From assembly GCA_018670435.1 (NCBI GenBank), contig JABHRC010000041.1, positions 1 through 36,214 of the forward strand: DNA of 36,214 nucleotides, written 5' to 3'. The notes under the pieces were generated by a model. That model had not been told where the DNA came from. It did not search any database and saw nothing but the letters and a program-made list of their open reading frames with translations. Positions 27,550 through 35,817 of this stretch are shown piece after piece; the stretch's first letter is position 1; the number at the start of each line of letters is the position of its first letter. The position numbers and the translations under genes were made by a program. Origin of the DNA: Gammaproteobacteria bacterium (GTDB lineage Bacteria; Pseudomonadota; Gammaproteobacteria; GCA-002705445; GCA-002716945).

Positions 27550-28185
27550 ATGAATAATAAATACAATACCAAACCAATATATTGGGAAAGGGCAAAAAAA
27601 TATTTAATCAAAAACGATCATATATTAAAGAAAGTTATACAAGATGTTGATAATAAACATTATTTAACTAGGAATTCTACGCCATTTCAAACACTAGCAA
27701 ATGCCATTATAGGTCAGCAAATATCTGTAGCTGCCGCTTCAAGTGTTCTAAAAAAATTGAAATCAAATATCAATGGGTTCACACCTAGAAAAGTACATAT
27801 GGCTAATAGTGCCACACTTAAAAGCTCAGGTTTATCTAGGCAGAAAATTGAGTATTTAAGTATTCTGGCCTCTAAATTTGTTACAAAACCCAACTATTTT
27901 TATGGTTTTAAAGATATGTCGGATAAAGTCATAATAGACAGATTATGTAAATTAAAAGGGATAGGGGAATGGACGGCACAAATGTATCTAATATTTCAAT
28001 TAAATAGACCAGATATTATGCCGCTAGCTGATATTGGCTTTGTGAATAGTGCAGTCAGAATATATGATATCAAAGAGCCAAAATTAGAGAATCTCATGAA
28101 AGTTTCTGAGAAATGGGGTCATTATAAAACAGTCGCTGTATGGTATATTTGGAGAATAATTGATCCTGAAGTTGTACAATATTGA
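27550..28185 (+). CDS. DNA-3-methyladenine glycosylase II (AlkA/MAG type)
   Basis: This HhH-GPD base-excision enzyme removes alkylated purines such as 3-methyladenine. The 211-aa protein has FQTLANAIIGQQISVAAASSV near residue 46, a helix-hairpin-helix LCKLKGIGEWTAQMYL near 135-150, and MPLADIGF with the catalytic aspartate at about D161. It lacks the E. coli AlkA N-terminal beta domain, resembling the short MAG1/Mag form, and has no Fe-S cysteines. ATG 27550 is 15 bases past a terminator. Its catalytic specificity cannot be told finely from the sequence. Confidence 0.88.
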   Translation: MNNKYNTKPIYWERAKKYLIKNDHILKKVIQDVDNKHYLTRNSTPFQTLANAIIGQQISVAAASSVLKKLKSNINGFTPRKVHMANSATLKSSGLSRQKIEYLSILASKFVTKPNYFYGFKDMSDKVIIDRLCKLKGIGEWTAQMYLIFQLNRPDIMPLADIGFVNSAVRIYDIKEPKLENLMKVSEKWGHYKTVAVWYIWRIIDPEVVQY

Positions 28186-28197
28186 CATAAATTTTTT

Positions 28198-28338
28198 ATG
28201 AAAAAAATAATTAAAAATATAAAAACAAACAAAGTAATTAAGAAAAAAAAGAAGGATAAGAAGCCAGTTTTTGATAAATATGGCGACAAGATAGAAGAAG
28301 GAATTGATTATAATAAAGATAAACCACCTCATTGGTAG
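28198..28338 (+). CDS. putative 46-aa lysine-rich protein
   Basis: The ORF is too short for the track. Residues 1-22 are almost all Lys, Ile and Asn (MKKIIKNIKTNKVIKKKKKD). The rest is mixed and charged (VFDKYGDKIEEGIDYNKDK) and ends PPHW. The non-repetitive, aromatic-rich ending argues for selection. The first half could be an RNA- or DNA-binding tail. No family is recognised; the DKYGD element only faintly recalls DUF1674/SDHAF4 tails and I do not assign it. It begins 12 bases after the glycosylase stop, with no Shine-Dalgarno. Confidence 0.45.
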   Translation: MKKIIKNIKTNKVIKKKKKDKKPVFDKYGDKIEEGIDYNKDKPPHW

Positions 28339-28362
28339 TATCATTGTATAAATTTTTATTTG

Positions 28363-28656
28363 ATGGAAAATGTTATGAATAACCAGGAAGGGATAAAGAA
28401 ATTAATTCGCCAAGGTAAAGAGATTGGGTATATTCTTAAAGAAACTTTGAATAAATCTCTTAGAGGCCTTTCAATGGTTGATAGACAATATATTATTGAA
28501 ACATTGGAAGGAATGGAAATACAGATCGTTGACTCTCCAAAGGAATATGATGAGTACAAATACTTATCTGGCGAAGAAGCAATAAAGATTTTGCAGAGTT
28601 TGAGTGATGGAAATCACGAGGCTTTCGTAAAACCTCCTGATGAGGATAATGAGTAA
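28363..28656 (+). CDS. free-standing sigma-70 region 1.1-like protein
   Basis: The 97-aa protein aligns by eye with RpoD region 1.1: IKKLIRQGKEIGYILKETLN, then VDRQYIIETLEGMEIQIVDS, matching the pattern LxxxGKExGYLTxxEIN...IxDIIExLxDMGIxV of primary sigma factors. No sigma regions 1.2-4 follow; the rest is a short acidic tail (PPDEDNE). In RpoD this acidic domain keeps free sigma from DNA and mimics DNA in the polymerase channel. A separate copy might act on RNA polymerase in trans, which is inference. The track start is TTG 28360; ATG 28363 or ATG 28375 is likelier. A promoter and the copper genes follow. Confidence 0.65.
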   Translation: MENVMNNQEGIKKLIRQGKEIGYILKETLNKSLRGLSMVDRQYIIETLEGMEIQIVDSPKEYDEYKYLSGEEAIKILQSLSDGNHEAFVKPPDEDNE

Positions 28657-28657
28657 T

Positions 28658-28685
28658 TTGTAAAAATAATTAATTTTGATATAAT
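28658..28685 (+). promoter_or_regulatory. promoter of the copper-uptake pair
   Basis: TTGTAA (28658-28663), a 16-base spacer and perfect TATAAT (28680-28685) lie immediately after the sigma-1.1-like gene. ATG 28699 is 13 bases downstream of the -10, so the leader is very short unless ATG 28708 is used. No metal-regulator palindrome was recognised. Confidence 0.5.
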
Positions 28686-28698
28686 TTTCACAAGTTGG

Positions 28699-29022
28699 AT
28701 GAAATTTATGTATAAAAAATTTTATAATATAATCATACTCTTAATATGCGTAGGAGCATTTCCAGTTCAAGTTTTAGCATTGAGTAATATCAATAATATT
28801 GATTCCTCTATATGTTATTTCAACGAGAATAACTCCGATGATAATAATAAACAAATTATCAAGTGTGACCATTGCGATTACTACTATGATATTGATTCCA
28901 ATCAAAATTCTAAATATATTTTTCCGACTAATGAAAACATTCTAGTAACTAGGCATGTATTCAAGAAAAACTTTTTAAACTACATATTTTCTTCAAACCC
29001 CAGATCTCCTCCATTAGTTTAG
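28699..29022 (+). CDS. DUF2946-like exported protein, probably copper-linked
   Basis: The 107-aa protein begins with a secretion signal (YKKFYNIIILLICVGAFPVQVLA, cleavage after VLA). Its mature part has a CDHC motif near residue 56 and ends NPRSPPLV, typical of the short DUF2946 family, whose members lie beside copper TonB receptors. The central region is poorly conserved and Asn/Asp-rich. Cysteines C39 and CDHC could bind copper, but this is inference. ATG 28708 (MYKKF) is an alternative start closer to a normal signal peptide. The TonB receptor follows after 55 bases. Confidence 0.6.
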   Translation: MKFMYKKFYNIIILLICVGAFPVQVLALSNINNIDSSICYFNENNSDDNNKQIIKCDHCDYYYDIDSNQNSKYIFPTNENILVTRHVFKKNFLNYIFSSNPRSPPLV

Positions 29023-29077
29023 TTTTATTAACTTCAATAAATTTAACTAATTCAACTAATATATAGCGGAGGAAGCT

Positions 29078-31147
29078 ATGAAAAAAATTTATATTTTTTG
29101 TCTTACGACATTAATCATTTCAACAAACATATATGCTGAAGATCTTACAGATATTCAAATTACTGCACCTGTCCTAAACTCTCAAGATTTAACTAAACAG
29201 GCTATCGAAGACATAAATACAAAAAATGCTATTGATGGTGGAGATCTTTTAAGGTCAATCAATGGTATAAACACTATTAGAAGAGGAGGACATGGTCTAG
29301 ATCCTGTAATAAGAGGACAGAGTGATCAGCGTCTTAATTCATTTTTGAATGGGGCCATAGTTTATGGTGCTTGTTCATCTAAAATGGACCCTGCCTCAAC
29401 ATATGTAAATATAGAAAACTATGACTCGATAAGTGTCATTAAAGGATCTCAATCTGTGTTATATGGTCCAGGTGGACCCGGTGGAGTCATTAGATATGAA
29501 ACTATCACAGAACCTCTTTACCAATCGACAAAAGATGGCAGCAAGCAAGGACAAACATATAAACTTAAAATTGGCCAAACATTTGATTCGAATGCAGAAG
29601 CTAAAACTACTATCGGTGATTTTACTTTAGGTTTAGGGCAAGCTTACTTTAGAGTTAATGGTTCTTACTCTGAAGCAGGTAACTACGAAACAGGTACAGG
29701 CTTAAAGCCACTCACTGAATATCAAACCAGTAACTACTCGACAATACTTGGGAAAAGACTTGATGATGGTTCTAAATTAGAATTTACCTATACCGATAAT
29801 TCTCAGGAAAATATTGGTTTTGCTGGTCTGCCCATGGATATAGTATATAGTTATACAGATATTTATAATTTAAAATATCACCGTGTTACACCACTAGGTT
29901 TATTCACTTCGATGAAAATTGAAATGTTTAATTCTGACATGGATCATTTGATGGATAACTATACAATGAGAAGTGCTAATTCAATGAGAACTCCTGCTGC
30001 TTCAGACACATATGGTGGAAGAATCATAGGGGCTACGAACAGTGGCATGAAGATTGGTGTAGATTACGAGCACAACACTAGAGATGCTGAACAAAATATG
30101 GTTATTTCTGGGACAGAAAGACATCTTGCATATCTATGGCCTGGCGCAGAGATAGCTAAGTTAGGCTTATTTTTAGAAAAAGATAATAAAGTCTCAGATC
30201 AAACTACAATGTCATATGGTTTAAGACTTGATAGAGTTGAAACAGATGCGACTAGAGCAGCAGATGATCCTGGTTCCGCACATATGGCACAAGTAACAGC
30301 AAATAGTTTGTACACAGCTCATTATTCTGGAACAGTTACAGCGGGCAAAAGAGATTTTAGTAATTTCAGTGGATTCTTAAGATTTAAAAAAGATTATGGT
30401 CCAATGACTAGCGCTTATATCTCTCTCAGTAGAAATGAAAGAACACCTGATGCAACAGAGTTATTTAATGCTAAAACCTCTATGGCTATGGGTGGAAAAT
30501 ATAGATTGAGACATATCGGTAATCCAAATCTTAACTCTGAAGTACATACTACATTGGAGATAGGTTTTGAAAATATGTTTATGGGAAGTCATGTAAACGG
30601 ATCTTTGTATCTTAATGATATCAGTGATTATATTACAACGTATAGAGCTTCTGATGGAACATATGATAATACCGTTAATGATGCGAGAATATATAAAAAT
30701 GTAGATGCAACTATTTGGGGGTACGAGCTTACCGCTCAAAAAGATATCACCTCTAATGTAAAAACTATATTTAATTTAAATTATACTCATGGAGATGACG
30801 ATACTCAAAATAGGCCATTAGCACAAATGATGCCTTTGTCTGGTGATATTTCATTGGAATATCAGACTGGTTCAGTCAATTATGGAATAAGAGCTAATTT
30901 TGCTGATACCCAAGATCGTTTTGACTCAAGAGTTCTTGACACCGGCAGAACAGGTGGTTATACCGTTTATGATCTATATGCAGGTTTTGAACCAACTCCA
31001 AATATTAGATTTACAATGGGTATAAGTAATTTAACTGATAAACGATATGCTACACATTTAAATAGTACTAACTCTTTAAATGCAACAGCTGATCGTGTTG
31101 ACGAACCAGGAAGAAGTTTCTGGGGATCACTAATTTATGATTTCTAG
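29078..31147 (+). CDS. TonB-dependent copper receptor (OprC/NosA type)
   Basis: The 689-aa outer-membrane receptor has a signal peptide (MKKIYIFCLTTLIISTNIYA) and a TonB box-like DIQITAP. Its plug domain contains GGHGLDPVIRGQSDQRLN, YGACSSKMDPAS and VIKGSQSVLYGPGGPGG, which are diagnostic of the copper receptor family and not siderophore receptors. The CSSKMDP region in OprC holds metal-binding Cys/Met residues. A C-terminal beta-barrel ends in aromatic F (GSLIYDF). Energy would come from TonB-ExbBD, encoded elsewhere. The Shine-Dalgarno GCGGAGGAAG is strong. A GC-rich terminator follows. Confidence 0.92.
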   Translation: MKKIYIFCLTTLIISTNIYAEDLTDIQITAPVLNSQDLTKQAIEDINTKNAIDGGDLLRSINGINTIRRGGHGLDPVIRGQSDQRLNSFLNGAIVYGACSSKMDPASTYVNIENYDSISVIKGSQSVLYGPGGPGGVIRYETITEPLYQSTKDGSKQGQTYKLKIGQTFDSNAEAKTTIGDFTLGLGQAYFRVNGSYSEAGNYETGTGLKPLTEYQTSNYSTILGKRLDDGSKLEFTYTDNSQENIGFAGLPMDIVYSYTDIYNLKYHRVTPLGLFTSMKIEMFNSDMDHLMDNYTMRSANSMRTPAASDTYGGRIIGATNSGMKIGVDYEHNTRDAEQNMVISGTERHLAYLWPGAEIAKLGLFLEKDNKVSDQTTMSYGLRLDRVETDATRAADDPGSAHMAQVTANSLYTAHYSGTVTAGKRDFSNFSGFLRFKKDYGPMTSAYISLSRNERTPDATELFNAKTSMAMGGKYRLRHIGNPNLNSEVHTTLEIGFENMFMGSHVNGSLYLNDISDYITTYRASDGTYDNTVNDARIYKNVDATIWGYELTAQKDITSNVKTIFNLNYTHGDDDTQNRPLAQMMPLSGDISLEYQTGSVNYGIRANFADTQDRFDSRVLDTGRTGGYTVYDLYAGFEPTPNIRFTMGISNLTDKRYATHLNSTNSLNATADRVDEPGRSFWGSLIYDF

Positions 31148-31157
31148 TTGACATGTT

Positions 31158-31206
31158 GCCCGTCCCTATAGCGCTCTTTATAAGGGGCGGGCGATTTATT
31201 TTATTT
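31158..31206 (+). terminator. GC-rich terminator after the copper receptor gene
   Basis: GCCCGTCCC (31158-31166) pairs with GGGGCGGGC (31184-31192), with one T-G wobble. An AT-rich inner stem follows, with a bulge, and the 3' side runs into GATTTATTTTATTT. The stem is far more GC-rich than its surroundings. Confidence 0.8.
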
Positions 31207-31309
31207 AAATGTTTTAATGACTTATAATATTTGTGTATCACCTATCTCAAACTTCTTTTCAACAATATATGTATATAATATAATTTATTACATAATTAGG
31301 AGTATAAGG

Positions 31310-32308
31310 ATGGATCCATTATCACAGGGTGTTGTCGGTGTAGTTGCTGCTCAGCAAACTGCTGATCGTAAACATCTCATAATCGCTAGTCTTTTAGGAT
31401 TTTTTGCAGGTATGTCTGCTGATTTAGATATATTTATTAAGTCTTCCCAAGACCCATTGTTCTCATTAGAGTTTCATAGGCAGTTTACACATTCAATATT
31501 TTTTATGCCTTTTGGTGGTTTAATATGCGCATCTTTTTTTTACAATCTCTTTTTAAAAAATAAAGATATATCATTTAAACAAACTTACATCTATTCAACA
31601 CTTGGTTATGCCACACATGGCTTGCTTGATGCATGCACAACTTATGGTACTCAATTATTTTGGCCATTCACAAATGATAGAGTTGCTTGGAATACGATTT
31701 CTATCATTGACCCATTATTTACTTTACCTATACTTTTTTTAATATTATTTGCAGTTATAAATAATAATAAAAAGTATTCATATGGAGCCTTGATGTGGAT
31801 TTTAATGTATAGCTCATTAGGATTTATTCAAAAATATAGAGCTGAAGAAATGGGGAGAAAACTTGCTGACTTACGTGGACATATGGTTATAAATATTGAG
31901 GCTAAACCCAGCTTTGCAAATATTATAGTTTGGAAAACTATTTATACGACAAAAACACATTATCATATAGATGCGGCAAGAGTTGGAATCAATACTAGAG
32001 TTATAGAGGGTGTAAAGATAGAGAAGCTTAATCTTGAAAAATCTTTTCCTTGGCTAGATTCTAAATCACAGCAAGCAAAAGATATTGAAAGGTTTCGATG
32101 GTTTTCAAATGGTTATATTGCATTGTCCCTTAATAATCCAAATCAGATAATAGATATTCGGTATTCTATGCTTCCAAATGAAGGACATGGATTATGGGGC
32201 ATAGAGTTAAATCCAGATGCAGAAGATGATGCTTATATAAAAAGAATTTTTAATAGACGTAGCGATATGTCTACATATATTAAACTTTGGAATATGATCA
32301 AAAGCTAA
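31310..32308 (+). CDS. DUF457 (YdjM/YbcI-like) membrane-bound metal-dependent hydrolase
   Basis: The 332-aa inner-membrane protein has the family's metal-binding histidines and aspartates: GMSADLDIFIK near 30, HRQFTHSIFFMP near 55, and THGLLDACTTYGTQLFWPF near 107. These are spaced between about five TM helices. A C-terminal soluble domain of about 130 residues (from about residue 195) follows. E. coli YdjM is LexA-regulated; no LexA box is seen here. ATG 31310 with AGGAG 7 bases before it replaces the track's 31217 start, which would add an implausible leader. Substrate is unknown, with phospholipid-type hydrolysis only a suggestion from the family. Confidence 0.8.
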   Translation: MDPLSQGVVGVVAAQQTADRKHLIIASLLGFFAGMSADLDIFIKSSQDPLFSLEFHRQFTHSIFFMPFGGLICASFFYNLFLKNKDISFKQTYIYSTLGYATHGLLDACTTYGTQLFWPFTNDRVAWNTISIIDPLFTLPILFLILFAVINNNKKYSYGALMWILMYSSLGFIQKYRAEEMGRKLADLRGHMVINIEAKPSFANIIVWKTIYTTKTHYHIDAARVGINTRVIEGVKIEKLNLEKSFPWLDSKSQQAKDIERFRWFSNGYIALSLNNPNQIIDIRYSMLPNEGHGLWGIELNPDAEDDAYIKRIFNRRSDMSTYIKLWNMIKS

Positions 32309-32357
32309 TTTAACATAAGTTTTAATATATATGATATAAATGGACGAATAATCACTT

Positions 32358-32380
32358 TAGCATTATATCTTATAGTGCTA
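32358..32380 (+). repeat. 10-bp inverted repeat upstream of the TorF-like gene
   Basis: TAGCATTATA pairs with TATAGTGCTA around loop TCT, with one T-G wobble. It lies 49 bases after the DUF457 stop and 71 before the barrel start. No T-run follows, so a leader hairpin or operator is as likely as a weak terminator. Confidence 0.5.
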
Positions 32381-32451
32381 TACCTATAGTATGTATGATT
32401 ATTTTAATATGACTAGGCTTGAATTATTTAATAAATTAGCTGGTGATAGAT

Positions 32452-33138
32452 ATGTATTGTAGAGCATTATTCTTTTTAATTATTTTTTTTACCAATCTAT
32501 CTTATGTGCATTCAGGTGGAAAGAGCGAGGATTTGATTAATACTAAAAATATTCATTACACTATTGGTTATATGTCAGAGTATTGGATAAGAGGATCATT
32601 CCAAGCCGCATCTGTGCTTTATGGCAATGCTTCCTATACTTCAGGACCAGTGTATTTAAGTGCAGGATATGCAGATTTAAGAGACAGAAAGGGTGGAGCT
32701 ACTTATAATGAAGGTGAAGCTTTTATAAGTTTATATGGAAGTTATAATTTTGAGCTACTAGCAATACCCACGTATGTAGGTTTAGCGGCTTATCGATATA
32801 CTGATGGCATTGATCAACATTACAATGAAGTTAGTATTGGTGCCGAGTTTGATTTCTTCTCTATTGATGCTGTAGTCTTAGGTGACTATGATACATCACC
32901 AAGCTCTGATTATTGGCATTTTCAAGTTACGGTTCCAATGGGCCCAATCAACTATACCTATGGAACATATTCAGGAGCATGGCAATATGTCGTCCATGAA
33001 GTATCAACAGGATTTTCTGTAAATGATATAAATTTCGGTATGAAACTAGGTATAAATAATGATAATGCCATGGGTGCCGCTGCTAATTCAAATCAAGATA
33101 CAACTTACGGGGCATTCTCTGTTAGTTATAGTTTTTAA
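32452..33138 (+). CDS. TorF-family outer-membrane beta-barrel protein
   Basis: The 228-aa protein begins with a signal peptide (MYCRALFFLIIFFTNLSYVHS). Its mature part is a run of short amphipathic strands such as IHYTIGYMSEYWIRG, VYLSAGYADLRD and YGAFSVSYSF ending in phenylalanine. The opening strand with SEYWIRG recalls the SDYRYRG signature of the TorF (TIGR02001) group of putative porins found in gammaproteobacteria and other marine lineages. GGTGA 5 bases before ATG 32452 favours that start over the track's GTG 32443. Substrate is unknown. Confidence 0.75.
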   Translation: MYCRALFFLIIFFTNLSYVHSGGKSEDLINTKNIHYTIGYMSEYWIRGSFQAASVLYGNASYTSGPVYLSAGYADLRDRKGGATYNEGEAFISLYGSYNFELLAIPTYVGLAAYRYTDGIDQHYNEVSIGAEFDFFSIDAVVLGDYDTSPSSDYWHFQVTVPMGPINYTYGTYSGAWQYVVHEVSTGFSVNDINFGMKLGINNDNAMGAAANSNQDTTYGAFSVSYSF

Positions 33139-33159
33139 AAAATTTTGAATTCTTAGATT

Positions 33160-33276
33160 ATGATTGAGAAATATAAATCATTTAAAGTTTTAACTTTAGA
33201 AGCTATAAAAATAATTCTAATAGGAATATCCATGATTTCTTTCGCCATTTATTTACTATTAAACATATTTTTATGA
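33160..33276 (+). CDS. putative 38-aa single-TM protein
   Basis: ATG 33160 to TGA 33274-33276 encodes MIEKYKSFKVLTLEAIKIIL followed by GISMISFAIYLLLNIFL. A cationic head of about 12 residues precedes one hydrophobic helix ending at the C-terminus. It starts 21 bases after the barrel gene. Its stop overlaps the next ATG (ATGA), the typical arrangement of translational coupling. No family is recognised. Confidence 0.5.
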   Translation: MIEKYKSFKVLTLEAIKIILIGISMISFAIYLLLNIFL

Positions 33277-33413
33277 TTGAAAAATTTATTAAGTCGGAGT
33301 GTGGTTTGTCTGAATACAGGAGGCTGAGAGAGCTCTCTAAAGATAAGCCTTTTTTTAAACTAAGATTATATTTCTTTGTTATAACAGCAACTATAAGAGA
33401 CTTATTTAAATAG
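33273..33413 (+). CDS. putative 46-aa basic protein coupled to the TM peptide
   Basis: Beginning inside the ATGA overlap, it encodes MIEKFIKSECGLSEYRRLRE and ends LYFFVITATIRDLFK. The charge-rich first half is followed by a hydrophobic, aromatic segment. Its composition (Trp-free, Arg/Lys/Glu-rich with balanced codons) looks protein-like. The stop lies 12 bases from the convergent hypothetical gene. No family is recognised. Confidence 0.5.
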   Translation: MIEKFIKSECGLSEYRRLRELSKDKPFFKLRLYFFVITATIRDLFK

Positions 33414-33424
33414 CCAAATAAATA

Positions 33425-34006
33425 TCAATCATTCTTAGCCTTCATTTTTTTAAATTTTTCTATAGCAGCTTTTCTTTTTTCATCACCATTCTTATCAAGT
33501 AAATTAATAGTATCTGAATTTATTTTTATCATAGATTTAAGACTAGAGCATACAAGACCTATCTCAAATGGAGACAATGATTTCATATTTAATACTAAAT
33601 AATAGTTTAACCCATGCTCCCAATGTTTGAAAAATCCGTTCTCTATATATTTTTTTTCAACATCATATTTCTTAGCTACGATTTCAAATGCGTTTACTTT
33701 GGTTTTTTCATCAAATATTTGATCCCATACATCATTGATTACCATTGACATCGCCAGATTATCAGTCACTCTGACATTTTTGCTTAATTCCAAGGCTTTA
33801 TCTAGAGATCTAGATTTATCTCTAAGTTCAATAGAAGTATTATTACACCAGTCGCTTAATTCTTCTGGAATAAGTTTAGGAACAGCATTGTATGCATGCA
33901 TTATTTCAAAAAGCTCAGCAATTTCTGTGCTTGCTATTTTGGCTTGAGATAATATTTTCTTAATACGTGACTCATATGAGATCCATGGATTAACTTCAGT
34001 AGACAT
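33425..34006 (-). CDS. hypothetical 193-aa helical protein
   Basis: The protein is soluble, helix-rich and acidic, beginning MSTEVNPWISYESRIKKILS and ending in a charged tail (KAAIEKFKKMKAKND). FEIVAKKYDVEKKYIENGF may be a helix-turn-helix-like segment, but I do not assign it. No family is recognised. The track start is 34033, but GAGGGG lies just before ATG 34006, which is therefore preferred. It is divergent from ggt with 57 bases between starts and convergent with the 46-aa ORF. Confidence 0.7.
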   Translation of the reverse strand: MSTEVNPWISYESRIKKILSQAKIASTEIAELFEIMHAYNAVPKLIPEELSDWCNNTSIELRDKSRSLDKALELSKNVRVTDNLAMSMVINDVWDQIFDEKTKVNAFEIVAKKYDVEKKYIENGFFKHWEHGLNYYLVLNMKSLSPFEIGLVCSSLKSMIKINSDTINLLDKNGDEKRKAAIEKFKKMKAKND

Positions 34007-34052
34007 TTGCCCCTCATTTGTAAAATAGTTCAATAAAATAATAACATTTAAT

Positions 34053-34058
34053 TATAAT
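34053..34058 (+). promoter_or_regulatory. -10 element of ggt
   Basis: A perfect TATAAT ends 5 bases before ATG 34064. A normal +1 would fall at or next to that ATG, giving a leaderless message, or a leader of a few bases if ATG 34073 is used. No good -35 is visible. Confidence 0.4.
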
Positions 34059-34063
34059 AAAGC

Positions 34064-35746
34064 ATGAGAAATATGTTTTTATTTATTTATGTCGGATTAT
34101 TTTCATCTTTAAGTTATGCCTTTGATTTGCATAGAGCTTCACCTGAAAAATACATTGGCAAATCTACGACGATTAAGATGAACATTGGTCATGAATATAT
34201 GGCTGTTACATCTGATCCTCAGGCAACTAAAGCTGCATACGACATATTATCAGATGGAGGAACCGCGGCAGATGCTGCTATAGCTGCACAACTTGTACTA
34301 GGCTTAACAGAGCCACAATCTTCTGGTTTAGGTGGCGGCGCCTTTATTTTGTATTTTGATGCTCTTAATAATATCCTCACTACTTTTGATGGTCGTGAAA
34401 CAGCTCCTTTAGCTAGCATGCCAAATTATTTCCTAAAGAAAAATATGGAGCCAATGAATTTCTTTGAAGCTGTGCTTAATGGCCGTTCTGTAGGTGTTCC
34501 AGGGACACCTGCGCTTCTAGGTAAGCTTCATGAGAGATTTGGTAAAACAAATATGCAAAAATTAATTGAACCAGCTTTTAATTTAGCTTTAAATGGATTT
34601 TCACCTTCCAAGGGTTTGTTGAAATCATTGAAGAATGATGTTGGTAGACTTGATCAGAATATTATAAGTAAAGAATATTTTTATAATAAACAAATCATCA
34701 AAAATAATAAGTATGCTTCTGTTTTAAAAAATTTTGCTGACAAAGGCTCTTCTATATTTTATAAAAGTCCACTTTCAACTAATATTATAAATTCTGTAAA
34801 TAAAAAAAATGGAATACTTATACAAAAAGATTTTGATAGCTATAGCGTTATAGAAAGAAAGCCAGTTTGTGATATATTTCAAAAGTATAAAGTATGCTCG
34901 ATGGGTGAACCCTCATCGGGCGCACTTACCATGCTACAGATATTAAAACTTATTGACCATGATCCAACATGGCATAATTATATAGAGGCTTCAAAACTTG
35001 CTTTTTCTGATAGAAATTATTATATGGCTGATCCTGATTTTGTTAAAACCCCAGGAGAGCTTCTATTAGAAAATGACTATATTGTAAAAAGACGTTCTAT
35101 GATTTCTGATAATAATATTATGATTAATGTAAAACATGGAATTCCATTTGGCTGGAAAGAAATTAATCAAACTGAATATAGTGGTCTTAATGAATCAGGA
35201 ACAACACATATTTCCATCATTGATAAATATGGAAATGCAATTTCAATGACATCAACAATTGAAAACTCTTTTGGATCACGAATTATGGCTAATGGTTATC
35301 TTTTAAACAATGAGCTAACTGATTTTTCATTCACTCCTGAAAAAAATAATAGTTTAATAGCTAATAGAGTTGAAGCTGGGAAAAGACCACGATCATCAAT
35401 GACGCCAACTATTGTTTTTTCTACATTAACTGATAAGCCTGTGCTTATTATTGGTTCTGCAGGTGGAAGTAGGATAATAGGCTATGTTACGCAAAGAATA
35501 ATTGATGTTTTATATAATAATATATCTTTAGAAGATGCAATCAACGCTCCTCATATTCTAAATCGTGGCGGTAACATTGAGGCTGAAGAGGAAACTAAGA
35601 TAACAAATAGTCTAATACAAAAAGGACATTTGCTTGATATAACACCTTTAGCAAGCGGACTCACTGCTATACATCTTGATATTGATAAAAATATCATAAA
35701 AGGTGTTTCAGATCCTAGGCGTATTGGAACTGCGTTAGGTCGATAA
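34064..35746 (+). CDS. ggt: gamma-glutamyltransferase (glutathione hydrolase)
   Basis: Ggt cleaves gamma-glutamyl bonds of glutathione and related peptides in the periplasm. The 560-aa precursor has a signal peptide (MFLFIYVGLFSSLSYA), AVTSDPQATKAAYDILSDGG near 45, GLGGGAFILY near 90 and RETAPLA. The autoprocessing site is ESG|TTHISIIDKYGNA, where Thr380 would become the nucleophile of the small subunit. RPRSSMTPT and GSAGGSRI are the oxyanion and substrate loops. It likely scavenges amino acids and cysteine. It is divergent from the hypothetical gene, without visible operon partners. Confidence 0.95.
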   Translation: MRNMFLFIYVGLFSSLSYAFDLHRASPEKYIGKSTTIKMNIGHEYMAVTSDPQATKAAYDILSDGGTAADAAIAAQLVLGLTEPQSSGLGGGAFILYFDALNNILTTFDGRETAPLASMPNYFLKKNMEPMNFFEAVLNGRSVGVPGTPALLGKLHERFGKTNMQKLIEPAFNLALNGFSPSKGLLKSLKNDVGRLDQNIISKEYFYNKQIIKNNKYASVLKNFADKGSSIFYKSPLSTNIINSVNKKNGILIQKDFDSYSVIERKPVCDIFQKYKVCSMGEPSSGALTMLQILKLIDHDPTWHNYIEASKLAFSDRNYYMADPDFVKTPGELLLENDYIVKRRSMISDNNIMINVKHGIPFGWKEINQTEYSGLNESGTTHISIIDKYGNAISMTSTIENSFGSRIMANGYLLNNELTDFSFTPEKNNSLIANRVEAGKRPRSSMTPTIVFSTLTDKPVLIIGSAGGSRIIGYVTQRIIDVLYNNISLEDAINAPHILNRGGNIEAEEETKITNSLIQKGHLLDITPLASGLTAIHLDIDKNIIKGVSDPRRIGTALGR

Positions 35747-35817
35747 TCTATATTAATAGCTTTTAAAACATCCATAAGTATGCATATCATTTAAATATAA
35801 ATAAAATATTTCCAGTG

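Noticed and set aside
28084-28344. 86-aa minus-strand hydrophobic ORF
   Set aside because: It is antisense to the AlkA-type gene end and the Lys-rich ORF. Poly-Lys codons read backwards give Phe/Leu, which explains the hydrophobicity.
30461-30739. 92-aa minus-strand ORF inside the TonB receptor gene
   Set aside because: It is a shadow frame of a well-supported coding sequence.
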